A stretch of 14,153 bases of DNA from Treponema sp. (GCA_031258505.1 JAIRMT010000094.1:1-14153), one strand, 5' to 3'. Positions 6,166 to 13,390 are shown, counted from the first letter of the stretch. The notes: generated by a model not told the origin, from the sequence alone. A program made the numbers and translations.

Positions 6166-8850
6166 ATGAATTATATCGAACTTCCTGTGTATAAACACAA
6201 AGACCTCATTCTTTCAGCCCTTGCTGGCAATCAAGTGGTGGTGGTGGAAAGCCCGACCGGTTCAGGCAAGACCACCCAGATGCCGGTGATCCTCCACGAC
6301 GCGGGTTATGGAGAAAACGGCATTATTGGCGTAACCCAGCCGCGACGCATTGCGGCGGTTTCGGTGAGCGAATTCATCGCCCGACAGATGGGCCAAGTCG
6401 TACCCGGACTCGTGGGCTATAAGATGCGCTTTGAAGACAAAACCGACCTGCACACGCGGATCAAGATTATGACCGATGGCATACTACTTCAGGAGATGAA
6501 GCTCGACCCCTGGCTCTCCCGTTACTGCTGTATTATCGTTGACGAGGCGCATGAACGAAGCCTTAACATTGATTTCATTTTGGGGCTTTTGAAGCGGATC
6601 ATTGAAACCCGTTCTGAGTTTAAGGTTATTGTCTCGTCAGCAACCATCAACGCCCAGGTGTTCTCCCAGTATTTTGGTGAATGTCCAATCGTCAAGATTG
6701 ACGCCATAACGTATCCAGTTACGCTCGTCTATGATCCGGTTAAAGCGCCGTCAGCGCCTCAGTCGTGGGAACGCAACACTTGGGAAAGCCGGCGCGCGCG
6801 GCGGGCAATCACAGAAAGCACGGAAGACGCGCTCCTTGAGAAGATCACATTAATTGTTGAGCGCGTGGTGAGCGAGGAACGTGTCGGCGATATTCTGATC
6901 TTCCTTTCTGGTGAAAAAATCATCAAGGAATGTATGGAACGTCTGGTTAACGGGCCAGTCGCCGAATATATCTATGTACTTCCCCTTTATGGCAGGCTTG
7001 CCCGTGAGGAGCAGGAGCGAGTCTTTGACCCCGCGCCCAGCGGCAAGATAAAGGTGATCATCTCTACCAATATCGCGGAAACTTCAGTAACGATTGATGG
7101 GGTAACAACTGTCATTGATTCCGGCCTGTCAAAGCTCAACCACTACAACCCGCGCACCTTTACCTCAAGCCTTGTGGAAGCGCCCATATCAAAAGCCGCT
7201 GCAAACCAGCGCAAGGGACGCGCTGGCCGCACGCAGGAAGGAACCTGCTACCGGCTCTACGACCGCAAGAACTTTGAACGCCGCGACCTTTTTACAACTG
7301 AGGAAATCTACCGCACTGACCTTTCCGAAGTGGTACTCCGTATGTCCGACCTTGGACTGACCACGTTTGAGGACTTCGACTTTATTTCCCCACCCAACCG
7401 CGAGGGGCTCATCGCAGCCATTGAAACCCTGAACCTGCTTGAAGCCCTGAAAAGCGACCGTAGTCTGTCCAAGATTGGGAAGATGATGACCGAATTTCCC
7501 CTGCTGCCCCGCCAGTCCCGTATCATCGTAGAGGCCATACTCAAATATCCTGAAGTGATCATCGAAACCACCATTGCGGCGGCTTTTTTATCAACATCAA
7601 GCCCATATATCCTGCCGCCTGGGGAAGAGATGGAGGCGCGTCAGGCGCACCACCGTTTCCGTGATGAATATGGCGACTTTGTTTCATACCTCAAGCTCCT
7701 CCATGCCTTTGAGGAAGCGCCAAACAAAGCCCAGTTCTGCAAGAAAAACTACCTCGATAATCGCACTATGGCTGAAATATCAAATATCACGAAACAGCTT
7801 GGCGAAATCGTTTCTAGTTTGGGCGTCCCGCTTGCCAGTGGCGGCTCACTTGAAGACTACCTCTGCTGTGTGGCGCGGGGCCTCATCCAGTTTGTCTGTG
7901 CGCAGGATGAAAACCCCAGAGGAGACAGCGACTGGGGAACCTACCGTACCCTCACCGAAGACAGCATCCTCATTCACCCAGGCTCAGTGATGTTCCGTAT
8001 GAACCCACAGTATATCGTGGCCGGTGAAATCGTCCGTACAAGCCGTATGTACGCTATGTCTGTGTCTCCGCTCTCAAAGAAAACGCTGCTTAGGATAAGC
8101 CCTGATCTGTATGATGGCTTGGTCGGAATTACGGAGTCTGAAGAGATTGTTACTATAAAAAAGACGAAGAAAAAGAAAAAGACCGACGAGATCGAAAAAA
8201 CAAGAAAAGCCGGGCAGACAGAACAAAAAAAGAAGAAAAGGGAAAAAACAAACGATGCAGAGGACGCGCTGGCTAGTCTTCCTATTGGGGATGAGGTTTT
8301 CGAGTTCGAGGAATACGAGGCTAAGAGCGGCAAAGATAAGCGCTATCTGCTCATGCCGCTGGAGAAGATAGTAAAAGTACGGGAACAGTTCATGGCTTTT
8401 ATGAAGACCTATAAACAGCGCTACCGGAACCTGCGCGGCGTTCTTGTTGTACGCGGCGAATACCGCTTGCTGCTTGGTAAAAAAGTTACGCGCATCCTCT
8501 CCCTGCTGCCCCATATTGAAGCCGCGCTCCCCGACGCCCCTGAAAAGCAGTGGCCGCGACGGGAAGTGTTTGATATAAAGCAAAACCTAGACCCTCTGCT
8601 TGCCTACCTCCCTGACCTGGCCACGCCCGCGCCCTGGCGGGAACAGAGTAAGCACTTGGGCTTCATCGGCCTGCTCTCCCGGAACCAGGGACACTATATG
8701 TTTAACTGCTCGCGGGATTTTTCAGCTATTGTATATCAAAGTATATCTGCCATGGAAACCCTCATTGAGGACCTGGGCGAAGACGTGGATGAAGAAACCA
8801 GACAGCGCGTGAATCAGACCTATCGCCGGCTGACAAGCTATTTGGACTAG
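6166..8850 (+). CDS. hrpA: DEAH-box ATP-dependent RNA helicase, HrpA-like
   Basis: Cytoplasmic RNA helicase of superfamily 2 that uses ATP to remodel RNA; bacterial HrpA-type enzymes act on mRNA and ribosome-related RNA. Conserved motifs in the 894 residues: Walker A PTGSGKTT (30-37), TQPRR, DEAH in VDEAHERS (126-129), SAT (158-160), the helicase C-terminal part with STNIAETSVTIDGV, and motif VI QRKGRAGR (348-355), followed by a ratchet/HA2-type region. It is shorter than the roughly 1300-residue Escherichia coli HrpA, probably lacking its long C-terminal extension. Oddly, residues 664-695 form a linker very rich in lysine (KKTKKKKK..., KKKKREK), which may bind RNA; a folded, conserved-looking tail follows. 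ATG 6166 has only a weak upstream AGGG. It follows the coiled-coil gene by 20 bases. Confidence 0.92.
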   Translation: MNYIELPVYKHKDLILSALAGNQVVVVESPTGSGKTTQMPVILHDAGYGENGIIGVTQPRRIAAVSVSEFIARQMGQVVPGLVGYKMRFEDKTDLHTRIKIMTDGILLQEMKLDPWLSRYCCIIVDEAHERSLNIDFILGLLKRIIETRSEFKVIVSSATINAQVFSQYFGECPIVKIDAITYPVTLVYDPVKAPSAPQSWERNTWESRRARRAITESTEDALLEKITLIVERVVSEERVGDILIFLSGEKIIKECMERLVNGPVAEYIYVLPLYGRLAREEQERVFDPAPSGKIKVIISTNIAETSVTIDGVTTVIDSGLSKLNHYNPRTFTSSLVEAPISKAAANQRKGRAGRTQEGTCYRLYDRKNFERRDLFTTEEIYRTDLSEVVLRMSDLGLTTFEDFDFISPPNREGLIAAIETLNLLEALKSDRSLSKIGKMMTEFPLLPRQSRIIVEAILKYPEVIIETTIAAAFLSTSSPYILPPGEEMEARQAHHRFRDEYGDFVSYLKLLHAFEEAPNKAQFCKKNYLDNRTMAEISNITKQLGEIVSSLGVPLASGGSLEDYLCCVARGLIQFVCAQDENPRGDSDWGTYRTLTEDSILIHPGSVMFRMNPQYIVAGEIVRTSRMYAMSVSPLSKKTLLRISPDLYDGLVGITESEEIVTIKKTKKKKKTDEIEKTRKAGQTEQKKKKREKTNDAEDALASLPIGDEVFEFEEYEAKSGKDKRYLLMPLEKIVKVREQFMAFMKTYKQRYRNLRGVLVVRGEYRLLLGKKVTRILSLLPHIEAALPDAPEKQWPRREVFDIKQNLDPLLAYLPDLATPAPWREQSKHLGFIGLLSRNQGHYMFNCSRDFSAIVYQSISAMETLIEDLGEDVDEETRQRVNQTYRRLTSYLD

Positions 8851-8859
8851 AAGAGTCCA

Positions 8860-8889
8860 CGAATGGCGGCTGCTCCTTGCCGCCATTCG
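8860..8889. terminator. Bidirectional hairpin between helicase and rubredoxin-fusion genes
   Basis: CGAATGGCGGC and GCCGCCATTCG form a perfect 11-bp stem around an 8-base loop (TGCTCCTT), located in the 56-base gap between two convergent genes. There is no clear T-run on either side, so it may act as a terminator with other factors or as a 3'-end stabiliser. Confidence 0.65.
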
Positions 8890-8906
8890 CTGACATTCCA
8901 CTAACA

Positions 8907-9584
8907 CTACCTCTGTGAGAACTGGCTCTTGGGTACGCCGCAGACCGGGCATACCCAATCATCAGGCAGCGACTCAAAGGGACCATCCGCGCCATCGTAC
9001 TCATATTCGCAGACATCGCAGACCCACACAGCGGCGGATGCAGACCCTATTGCACTTACTGGTGGCGGTTCCACAGGCGAGGTTTCCGGCATATATGTTG
9101 GAGCATTGGCAGGAGACGCGCCTTTTATGACGTGGTGGTAGTACGAGTAGGTCATGGGAACGCCGTCAAAGCGCTCCGCGTCAATGACCTCGGCGATGAA
9201 CACGGTGTGCGTTTCAAGGTCGAGAGAGTCGCGCACCCTACACTCAAGCCAGCCGCAAATACCAGTGTTCAAAACCGGCATTCCAGAGTTAGTCAGGCTG
9301 TGTGGAATAGTGGCAAACTTGTCCGTATCCCTGCCTGAATGAAAGCCGAAAGTCCCAATAACGCCTGAATCCACAGCTTCCGATAGAATGGAAACTGAAA
9401 ACAGTTTGTGCTTTTTCAGGCATTGATTGGTCAGGTTATTGTGGTTAACGGAAACCGTTACCAACACCGGCGTCGATGCGGCCTGTACCACCGTGTTGAC
9501 CACGCAGCCGGTGAGCTTCTCCCCATCCGTGGTCCCGATGACATACATACCGTAGCTTAGATTTTGTAACGCTAGAGTATTCAT
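8907..9584 (-). CDS. Flavin reductase-rubredoxin fusion (high-molecular-weight rubredoxin, Hrb type)
   Basis: Cytoplasmic redox protein of 225 residues. Residues 1-150 form a flavin-reductase-like FMN-binding domain (MNTLALQNLSYGMYVIGTTDGEKLTGCVVNTVVQ..., with SVNHNNLT and GTFGFHSGRDTDKF). A proline/alanine-rich linker follows, then a short rubredoxin domain with iron ligands C189, C192, C212 and C215 (CDVC ... LPDDWVCPVC). In related anaerobes Hrb passes electrons from NAD(P)H to flavodiiron proteins that reduce NO or O2; that role is inferred here. The usual Gly after the second cysteine is Glu. The start matches Hrb N-termini, yet no Shine-Dalgarno sequence is visible and a -10-like TATACT lies 7 bases upstream. 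It follows the glycosylase gene by 25 bases, so it may also be read as part of that operon. Confidence 0.92.
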   Translation of the reverse strand: MNTLALQNLSYGMYVIGTTDGEKLTGCVVNTVVQAASTPVLVTVSVNHNNLTNQCLKKHKLFSVSILSEAVDSGVIGTFGFHSGRDTDKFATIPHSLTNSGMPVLNTGICGWLECRVRDSLDLETHTVFIAEVIDAERFDGVPMTYSYYHHVIKGASPANAPTYMPETSPVEPPPVSAIGSASAAVWVCDVCEYEYDGADGPFESLPDDWVCPVCGVPKSQFSQR

Positions 9585-9591
9585 GACACAT

Positions 9592-9597
9592 AGTATA
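9592..9597 (-). promoter_or_regulatory. -10-like box 7 bases before the Hrb start
   Basis: On the minus strand, TGTATACT precedes ATG 9584 with 7 bases between TATACT and the start codon. The best -35 candidate 17 bases further back, TATTCA, is weak. If used, it would give a leaderless transcript. It lies in the 25-base gap after the glycosylase gene. Confidence 0.35.
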
Positions 9598-9609
9598 CAC
9601 GGAAAAATG

Positions 9610-10257
9610 CTATCTGAATACCTCCCCTTTTGCCTTAAACCACAGCGTCAAATCCAGCGCGTCAAGCGGCACGCCCTCATCAAGCGCAAAGCGCGTCATG
9701 GCGCGTTCAGTCTCAAGATACGCCTTTGTCGACAGCGCCCCTGGCATTGCCGCGATAACCCCGTAGTCCACAAGCTGCCGCAGTATATGCCGGTCAAGAA
9801 TGCAAATTTTGCTTCCCTGACCAATGTTACGCAGAAAGTGCGACGCCTCTTTAAGTCCCCAGCCCGCAACCCGGAGCGTCAGGCTTGACCGCGCCTCTCT
9901 GACACCGCCGCTCAATATGCCAGCGATCTTACTTCTGGTGTCCGGGAAGAAAAGCCGCTGGTTAGCCTCAATGTATCCAGCCTTGTTGTTGTGAAAACGG
10001 ACGCCGCTCTCGCGCAGCACTGAGGCAAGCGCAGCACGGTCGTGGGCGCTGCTTTCAAGCAAGCCGGAATCCGCCAGCCGGTTCACCGCCTCCCATGCGC
10101 GTTTCGCATTAGTCTGTGGTGTGCAGACACAGAAACACAGTTCGCGCAACAGTTCGCTATCTGAGCCATGTTCCCAGAGTGCGCGGAACTCTTCCAGCCG
10201 CGCCTCAACCTCCTTGCGTATACTGGCGTAGAGCTGGCCTACATCAGTTTTACCCAT
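9610..10257 (-). CDS. 8-oxoguanine DNA glycosylase/AP lyase, archaeal Ogg2 type
   Basis: Base-excision repair enzyme that removes 8-oxoguanine from oxidised DNA and nicks the strand. The 215-residue protein matches the small Ogg2 family: an N-terminal helical part with FCVCTPQTNAKRAWEAV (about 43-58), GVRFHNNKAGYI (86-96), the helix-hairpin-helix RVAGWGLKEASHFLRNIG (129-146) containing the expected catalytic lysine K136, and CILDRHIL (152-159) with catalytic aspartate D155. The start is ATG 10257, overlapping the upstream stop as TGATG, which suggests coupled translation; an adjacent GTG at 10260 is the alternative. It lies between an unknown small gene and the Hrb gene in an apparent three-gene operon, linking oxidative DNA repair with an oxygen/NO-detoxifying electron carrier. 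Confidence 0.92.
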   Translation of the reverse strand: MGKTDVGQLYASIRKEVEARLEEFRALWEHGSDSELLRELCFCVCTPQTNAKRAWEAVNRLADSGLLESSAHDRAALASVLRESGVRFHNNKAGYIEANQRLFFPDTRSKIAGILSGGVREARSSLTLRVAGWGLKEASHFLRNIGQGSKICILDRHILRQLVDYGVIAAMPGALSTKAYLETERAMTRFALDEGVPLDALDLTLWFKAKGEVFR

Positions 10258-10547
10258 CACAGCGCTATAGAACGTTTGACCTCCACGGGGAAAACCCCGA
10301 AGAGCCGATCCAGCGGCGAGTCCAAGGTGAAGGACGCGCCTGCGATTTTGTTGTATATATCTACCACCATTTGCAGCTCTTCCCTGCTTTTGGCGTAGAG
10401 CGCGGATGAATAAGCCGCGCGGAACAGTCCTTTTTCCGCAAGCTCTCGCGTAGAAAGCGCTGCATAGCGCCGCTTGGCCTGACTATCCACCACTGCCGCC
10501 GGCCCGTCATAGCCAATGGTAAACACAAAATCGTCTCTTGACAGCAT
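10257..10547 (-). CDS. Small conserved-looking protein of unknown function, first gene of the ogg-hrb operon
   Basis: A 96-residue soluble protein that I do not recognise as a named family. It opens with MLSRDDFVFTIGYDGPAAVVD, suggesting beta strands, then has a helical stretch (AKRRYAALSTRELAEKGLFRAAYSSALYAKSREELQMVVDIYNKIAG) and ends with LDRLFGVFPVEVKRSIAL. No signal peptide, membrane segment or metal-binding cysteines are seen. GAGGC lies 8 bases before ATG 10547, and a good promoter is placed upstream at 10568-10596. Its stop overlaps the glycosylase start as TGATG, so it is very likely expressed with it. The operon position suggests, but does not show, a role near DNA repair or stress. 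Confidence 0.85.
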   Translation of the reverse strand: MLSRDDFVFTIGYDGPAAVVDSQAKRRYAALSTRELAEKGLFRAAYSSALYAKSREELQMVVDIYNKIAGASFTLDSPLDRLFGVFPVEVKRSIAL

Positions 10548-10567
10548 GTTTTTAAGCCTCCGTCTTC

Positions 10568-10596
10568 ACTATACAGATTCACCAGACCTTTGTTAA
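10568..10596 (-). promoter_or_regulatory. Sigma70-type promoter of the unknown-ogg-hrb operon
   Basis: On the minus strand, TTAACA (10591-10596) is followed by exactly 17 bases and TATAGT (10568-10573). It stands 20 bases before ATG 10547 and would give a short leader containing the GAGGC ribosome binding site. No other good promoter is seen in front of this operon. Confidence 0.7.
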
Positions 10597-10602
10597 GGCA
10601 CA

Positions 10603-10620
10603 GGACAAACGCTTCCTGAG
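10603..10620 (+). repeat. Divergent relative of the GGATAAACGC motif
   Basis: GGACAAACGCTTCC resembles GGATAAACGCATAG, and 12 of its bases (GACAAACGCTTC) recur at 12531-12542. It lies just upstream of the operon promoter and about 120 bases from a GT-rich repeat patch. Confidence 0.35.
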
Positions 10621-10709
10621 CAGAGCCTCACGGCAAAAACCAGAAGCGCCAGTCGCTTATCGACCCGCGGATTTAGCTTCGCAATCGCGCAGCCGCTCTT
10701 CCAGTAACA

Positions 10710-10811
10710 CTCTCTGACACCTCTGACTCAAGCTATGCCTGTGTGTGTGGCGCTTTGTGTGTGTGGCGCCTCATCCTGCTGGCATACCATATATGTCTGG
10801 CGCTTTGTGGA
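10710..10811. repeat. GT-rich short repeats in a divergent spacer
   Basis: GTGTGTGTGGCGCTTT at 10741-10756 is followed directly by GTGTGTGTGGCGCC at 10757-10770, and CTGGCGCTTTGTGG appears at 10797-10810. Upstream, CTCTGACACCTCTGACTC is another degenerate pair. The words resemble the CTGGCACTTGTG repeats at 5293-5384. Apart from this patch, the 358-base spacer 10548-10905 contains the minus-strand promoter at 10568-10596 and a possible -10 box (TATATT, 10881-10886) for the downstream gene. Confidence 0.65.
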
Positions 10812-10905
10812 TCAAATTTAGCCTAAAGGCCGACGCTTGAAAGGCTCAGGCAGGCGCTACACCACATACTCCAAAGCTGGTATATTCCTTAACGAGGTGA
10901 TAAGT

Positions 10906-11481
10906 ATGTCAAACGCGGTATTTGCAGAAAAAGAACCGTTTTATACCTACGCGGACTATAAGAACTGGGAGCTTGATCCCGGTGAGCGTTATGAACTCAT
11001 TGACGGTGTTGCCTACGCGATGGCTGCGCCCAATGCGTATCATCAGGCAATCAGTATGGAGTTATCAGCGCAATTCCATGTTTTCTTACGCGGCAAGCCT
11101 TGCAAAGTCTATCCCGCTCCCTACGACGCGCGGCTGTTTTATGAGGAAGACGAGAGCGACGACACCGTAGTACAGCCGGACATCACCGTTGTCTGCGATT
11201 CCATGAAGCGCGGCCATGAGGGTTGCCGCGGAGCGCCTACGCTGGTGGTGGAAATCGTGTCGCCAGCCAACTCGGTGGGTGAAATGGCGCGGAAGTTCGA
11301 GCTATACCACCGCGCCGGCGTGTGTGAGTATTGGGTAGTCTATCCAGAAACCAAGAGCGTTCACGTCCACCATTTTGAGAATGGCCTCATTACCACGCAA
11401 ATTTACGGCGTGAAGGATACGGTCCAAGTCAAGAGCCTGACAGGGCTTGAAATCGCGCTGGAACCGGCCTTTGCTGAGTAG
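10906..11481 (+). CDS. Uma2 family (DUF820) putative restriction-endonuclease-like protein
   Basis: A 191-residue cytoplasmic protein of the Uma2 family, which has a PD-(D/E)XK nuclease-like fold; the biological role of these abundant paralogues is not established. The family landmarks are visible: YTYADYKNWELDPGERYELIDGVAY at 13-37, VVQPDITVVCD at 88-98 with D92, PTLVVEIVSPANS at 111-123 with E116, then MARKFELYHRAGVCEYWVVYPE with K130 as the likely catalytic lysine. ATG 10906 is chosen over the upstream ATG at 10837 because GAGGTGA ends five bases before it and the resulting length fits the family. TATATT at 10881-10886 may be its -10 box. It converges on the MarC gene, with 29 bases between them. 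Confidence 0.9.
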   Translation: MSNAVFAEKEPFYTYADYKNWELDPGERYELIDGVAYAMAAPNAYHQAISMELSAQFHVFLRGKPCKVYPAPYDARLFYEEDESDDTVVQPDITVVCDSMKRGHEGCRGAPTLVVEIVSPANSVGEMARKFELYHRAGVCEYWVVYPETKSVHVHHFENGLITTQIYGVKDTVQVKSLTGLEIALEPAFAE

Positions 11482-11510
11482 AGAATGAGTGTTAGCCATT
11501 GCGTTTTTTC

Positions 11511-12173
11511 TCATGATAGCCCCGGAATCAGACCTAGGCGCACAATGCCGTCGTAGACGAACTGCACTGACAGCCCCGAAAGAAGAAGCCCCATGATGCG
11601 CTCAAGAACCGAAACTCCAGTCTTGCCCAGAACGCGCAGTATAAGCTCGGAACCTCTGAGCGCAATCCACACAATAGCCATGATGATTAGCAGAGCAAGG
11701 ATCAGCATCACCATCATCATGATAGCGCCGGTTTCATGGAACTCCCCGGCGCTGCCCGTATACAGTATGATAGCCGTGATGGAGCCGGGACCAGCCAGCA
11801 TGGGAATCGCCAGAGGGAAGACCGCTATCGACTGACCGTCCTCTCCGCCGCCCGGCGCGTCGGACTGCTCCCGGCTCGAAACCTTGGACTGATTTGGCTT
11901 CCCAAAGAGCATTTCCATAGAAACGATGAAGAGCATAATACCTCCAGCGATGAAGAAAGAGCCAAGCTCTATGCCCAAAAGGGCGAGTATGTGCTTCCCC
12001 AGAAGGATGAAGCCAAGGAGTACGCCGAAAGAAATAAATACGGCGCTGCGAATGATTCTTTTTTTCCGCCCAGCCTCAACGCGGGAGGAAAGGCCAATGT
12101 AAAGAGGAACCAAGCCTATGGGATCGATAACGATAAACATGGTGAAGAACACCGGGAAAAATTGGGAAAGCAT
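11511..12173 (-). CDS. MarC family integral membrane protein
   Basis: Inner-membrane protein of the MarC/UPF0056 family; despite the name, family members are not proven multidrug pumps and the transported substrate is unknown. The 220-residue product contains about six hydrophobic segments and the family landmarks FIVIDPIGLVPLYIGLS near the N-terminus, FPLAIPMLAGPGSITAII in the middle and RIMGLLLSGLSVQFV near the end. A hydrophilic glycine-rich loop (about residues 95-115) separates the two halves. An open frame extends to 12275, but ATG 12173 (MLSQFFPVFFTMF) matches the usual MarC N-terminus; the extension is uncharacteristic. Upstream there is no strong Shine-Dalgarno sequence, and a promoter-like pair ends only 9 bases before the ATG. 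Confidence 0.9.
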   Translation of the reverse strand: MLSQFFPVFFTMFIVIDPIGLVPLYIGLSSRVEAGRKKRIIRSAVFISFGVLLGFILLGKHILALLGIELGSFFIAGGIMLFIVSMEMLFGKPNQSKVSSREQSDAPGGGEDGQSIAVFPLAIPMLAGPGSITAIILYTGSAGEFHETGAIMMMVMLILALLIIMAIVWIALRGSELILRVLGKTGVSVLERIMGLLLSGLSVQFVYDGIVRLGLIPGLS

Positions 12174-12182
12174 TATCTCTAT

Positions 12183-12211
12183 ACTATAGATGCTTAACCA
12201 GCGCCGGACAA
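12183..12211 (-). promoter_or_regulatory. Promoter-like pair directly before the MarC start
   Basis: On the minus strand, TTGTCC (12206-12211), a 17-base spacer and TATAGT (12183-12188) form a reasonable sigma70 promoter. Only 9 bases separate the -10 box from ATG 12173, leaving a leader of about 2 bases. Confidence 0.5.
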
Positions 12212-12528
12212 GAGCGCGTCTCAAGCAGCCTTGACAGGGAAACATCTGCGACTGTTTTATGTCAAGCGCATCCATCTGTATAAACCGGCTCTTGCGCTCT
12301 CCCGTTACCCGTATCGCCGAGTTATACCCTGCCTATTACCAGCTCATGTTAGGCAGACTTGAGATAATTACCAGGAATGATAGTATGACGGAATGGGCGG
12401 GAAGATACTCGATTTATACAGTGATTACCTTTTGTAAGCGCAGAGAAGCGATGGCGGCCGAATCTTCAAACAGCAGACCATAGCCGCCGGACATTACTTA
12501 ATCTTTTACAAAAATTGCTATATCTCTC
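12212..12528. other. Spacer between divergent MarC and unknown-protein genes
   Basis: No supportable gene, RNA or long repeat is seen here. A 74-codon plus-strand frame lacks a ribosome binding site and recognisable features. The stretch ends at the -35 box of the promoter at 12529-12558. Confidence 0.4.
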
Positions 12529-12558
12529 TTGACAAACGCTTCAGCGATGTCGTACAAT
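12529..12558 (+). promoter_or_regulatory. Near-consensus sigma70 promoter of the 217-residue protein gene
   Basis: TTGACA at 12529-12534, an 18-base spacer and TACAAT at 12553-12558. Transcription would start near 12565 and run through the 42-bp repeat array, giving a leader of about 170 bases. The -35 region overlaps the GACAAACGCTTC word shared with 10604-10615. Confidence 0.75.
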
Positions 12559-12579
12559 ATCTCTGTAACTATAAATTGT

Positions 12580-12720
12580 GCGTTAATACTGTTGTATCTG
12601 CGCATATATCAGTGTGATATGCGTCAACACTGTTAGTATCTGCGCATATATCAATGTGATATGCGTTAATACTGTTAGTATATGCGCATATATCAATGTA
12701 AAACCGCGTCAATATTACGC
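12580..12720 (+). repeat. About 42-bp tandem repeat array with two dyads per unit, in the leader
   Basis: Three units, 12580-12620, 12621-12662 and 12663-12705, plus a partial one to 12720, each read GCGT(T/C)AA(T/C)ACTGTT(A)GTAT followed by (C/A)TGCGCATATATCA(A/G)TGT. Two inverted repeats recur: ACT-GTT-AGT (extended to ATACT-GTT-AGTAT in unit 3) and CGCATAT-N9-ATATGCG across unit junctions (12601-12623, 12643-12665). The array lies after the promoter and ends 2 bases before the ribosome binding site. Repeated dyads in this place could be repressor sites in DNA or a chain of RNA hairpins. Confidence 0.85.
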
Positions 12721-12736
12721 GGGAAGGAGTTAAGGT

Positions 12737-13390
12737 ATGGCTGAACGTATAGACTGGATTCCGAGAAAGGAGGGAGAACTCGCTGAGATTATTGAGGTCT
12801 GGGATGAAAAACAGTCTGATACGACTCTTCAGGCTGCTTATGAATGGCCTGCGGACGAATGTGTTGAGACTAAAGCCGCGTTTACGGCGTTTATAAGCGC
12901 GAGAACGACGTATCAGGCTGCGCCGACCAAGGCAAACCGCACTGAAAAAGACGAGCTGAAAAAGACGGCGATTGAGGCGATGCGGAAGTTTGCTCGGGAA
13001 CGGATACGCAACAACAGTAAAATGACTGATGGCCAGAAACAGGAGATGGGCGTTACTGTATCGGACAAGGAACCTTCCCCAATACCGATACCGGACGCGG
13101 GACCGGACAGCGAGGCGCTCATCAACGCCCACGAACCGGGAGTCGTCAAGGTACGGTATTTCGGCGCGAAACCTTACGGCGTTGACCGGGTTGAGATCTC
13201 CTTTTCGGTTTCTGAAACGTCGATTGATAGCCCTGACCAGCTATCGAACAATGACACGTTTTCTCGTAACCCTTGGGAACGAACCTTTAGCGCCGCCGAG
13301 CGCGGTAAAAAAATGTATTATTCGCTCCGTTATCTTACCAAAGAGGGTGTGAGCCACTGGTCGGACGTGCGGGAGGTGATCATTCCCTAA
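12737..13390 (+). CDS. Unknown protein with helical N-terminus and Ig/Fn3-like C-terminus
   Basis: A 217-residue protein not recognised as a named family. No signal peptide or membrane segment is visible, so it is probably cytoplasmic. Residues 1-105 are mainly helical and charged (WIPRKEGELAEIIEVWDEKQ..., KKTAIEAMRKFARERIRNNSKMTDGQKQEMG). A proline-rich hinge (KEPSPIPIPDAGP) follows, then about 90 residues with alternating beta pattern (GVVKVRYFGAKPYGVDRVEISFSV..., KKMYYSLRYLTKEGVSHWSDVREVII), suggestive of an immunoglobulin or fibronectin type III fold; this is inference. ATG 12737 has GAAGGAG seven bases upstream. Its strong promoter and repeat-filled leader point to notable regulation. 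It faces the XRE regulator genes across a terminator-like hairpin. Confidence 0.85.
   Translation: MAERIDWIPRKEGELAEIIEVWDEKQSDTTLQAAYEWPADECVETKAAFTAFISARTTYQAAPTKANRTEKDELKKTAIEAMRKFARERIRNNSKMTDGQKQEMGVTVSDKEPSPIPIPDAGPDSEALINAHEPGVVKVRYFGAKPYGVDRVEISFSVSETSIDSPDQLSNNDTFSRNPWERTFSAAERGKKMYYSLRYLTKEGVSHWSDVREVIIP

Noticed and set aside
8155..8250. Frameshift in the helicase gene at the A-rich stretch
   Set aside because: The frame continues after the stretch with plausible folded protein to a stop followed by a hairpin, so the gene looks intact.
8074..8583. Minus-strand frame with phenylalanine runs opposite the helicase gene
   Set aside because: It is the shadow of the lysine-rich segment of the helicase on the other strand.
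12174..12275. N-terminal extension of the MarC protein to 12275
   Set aside because: MarC proteins normally begin at the hydrophobic segment that starts at ATG 12173, and the extension covers a promoter-like pair.
12259..12483. 74-codon plus-strand frame between the MarC and unknown-protein genes
   Set aside because: No ribosome binding site, promoter or familiar sequence; it overlaps the open extension of the MarC frame.
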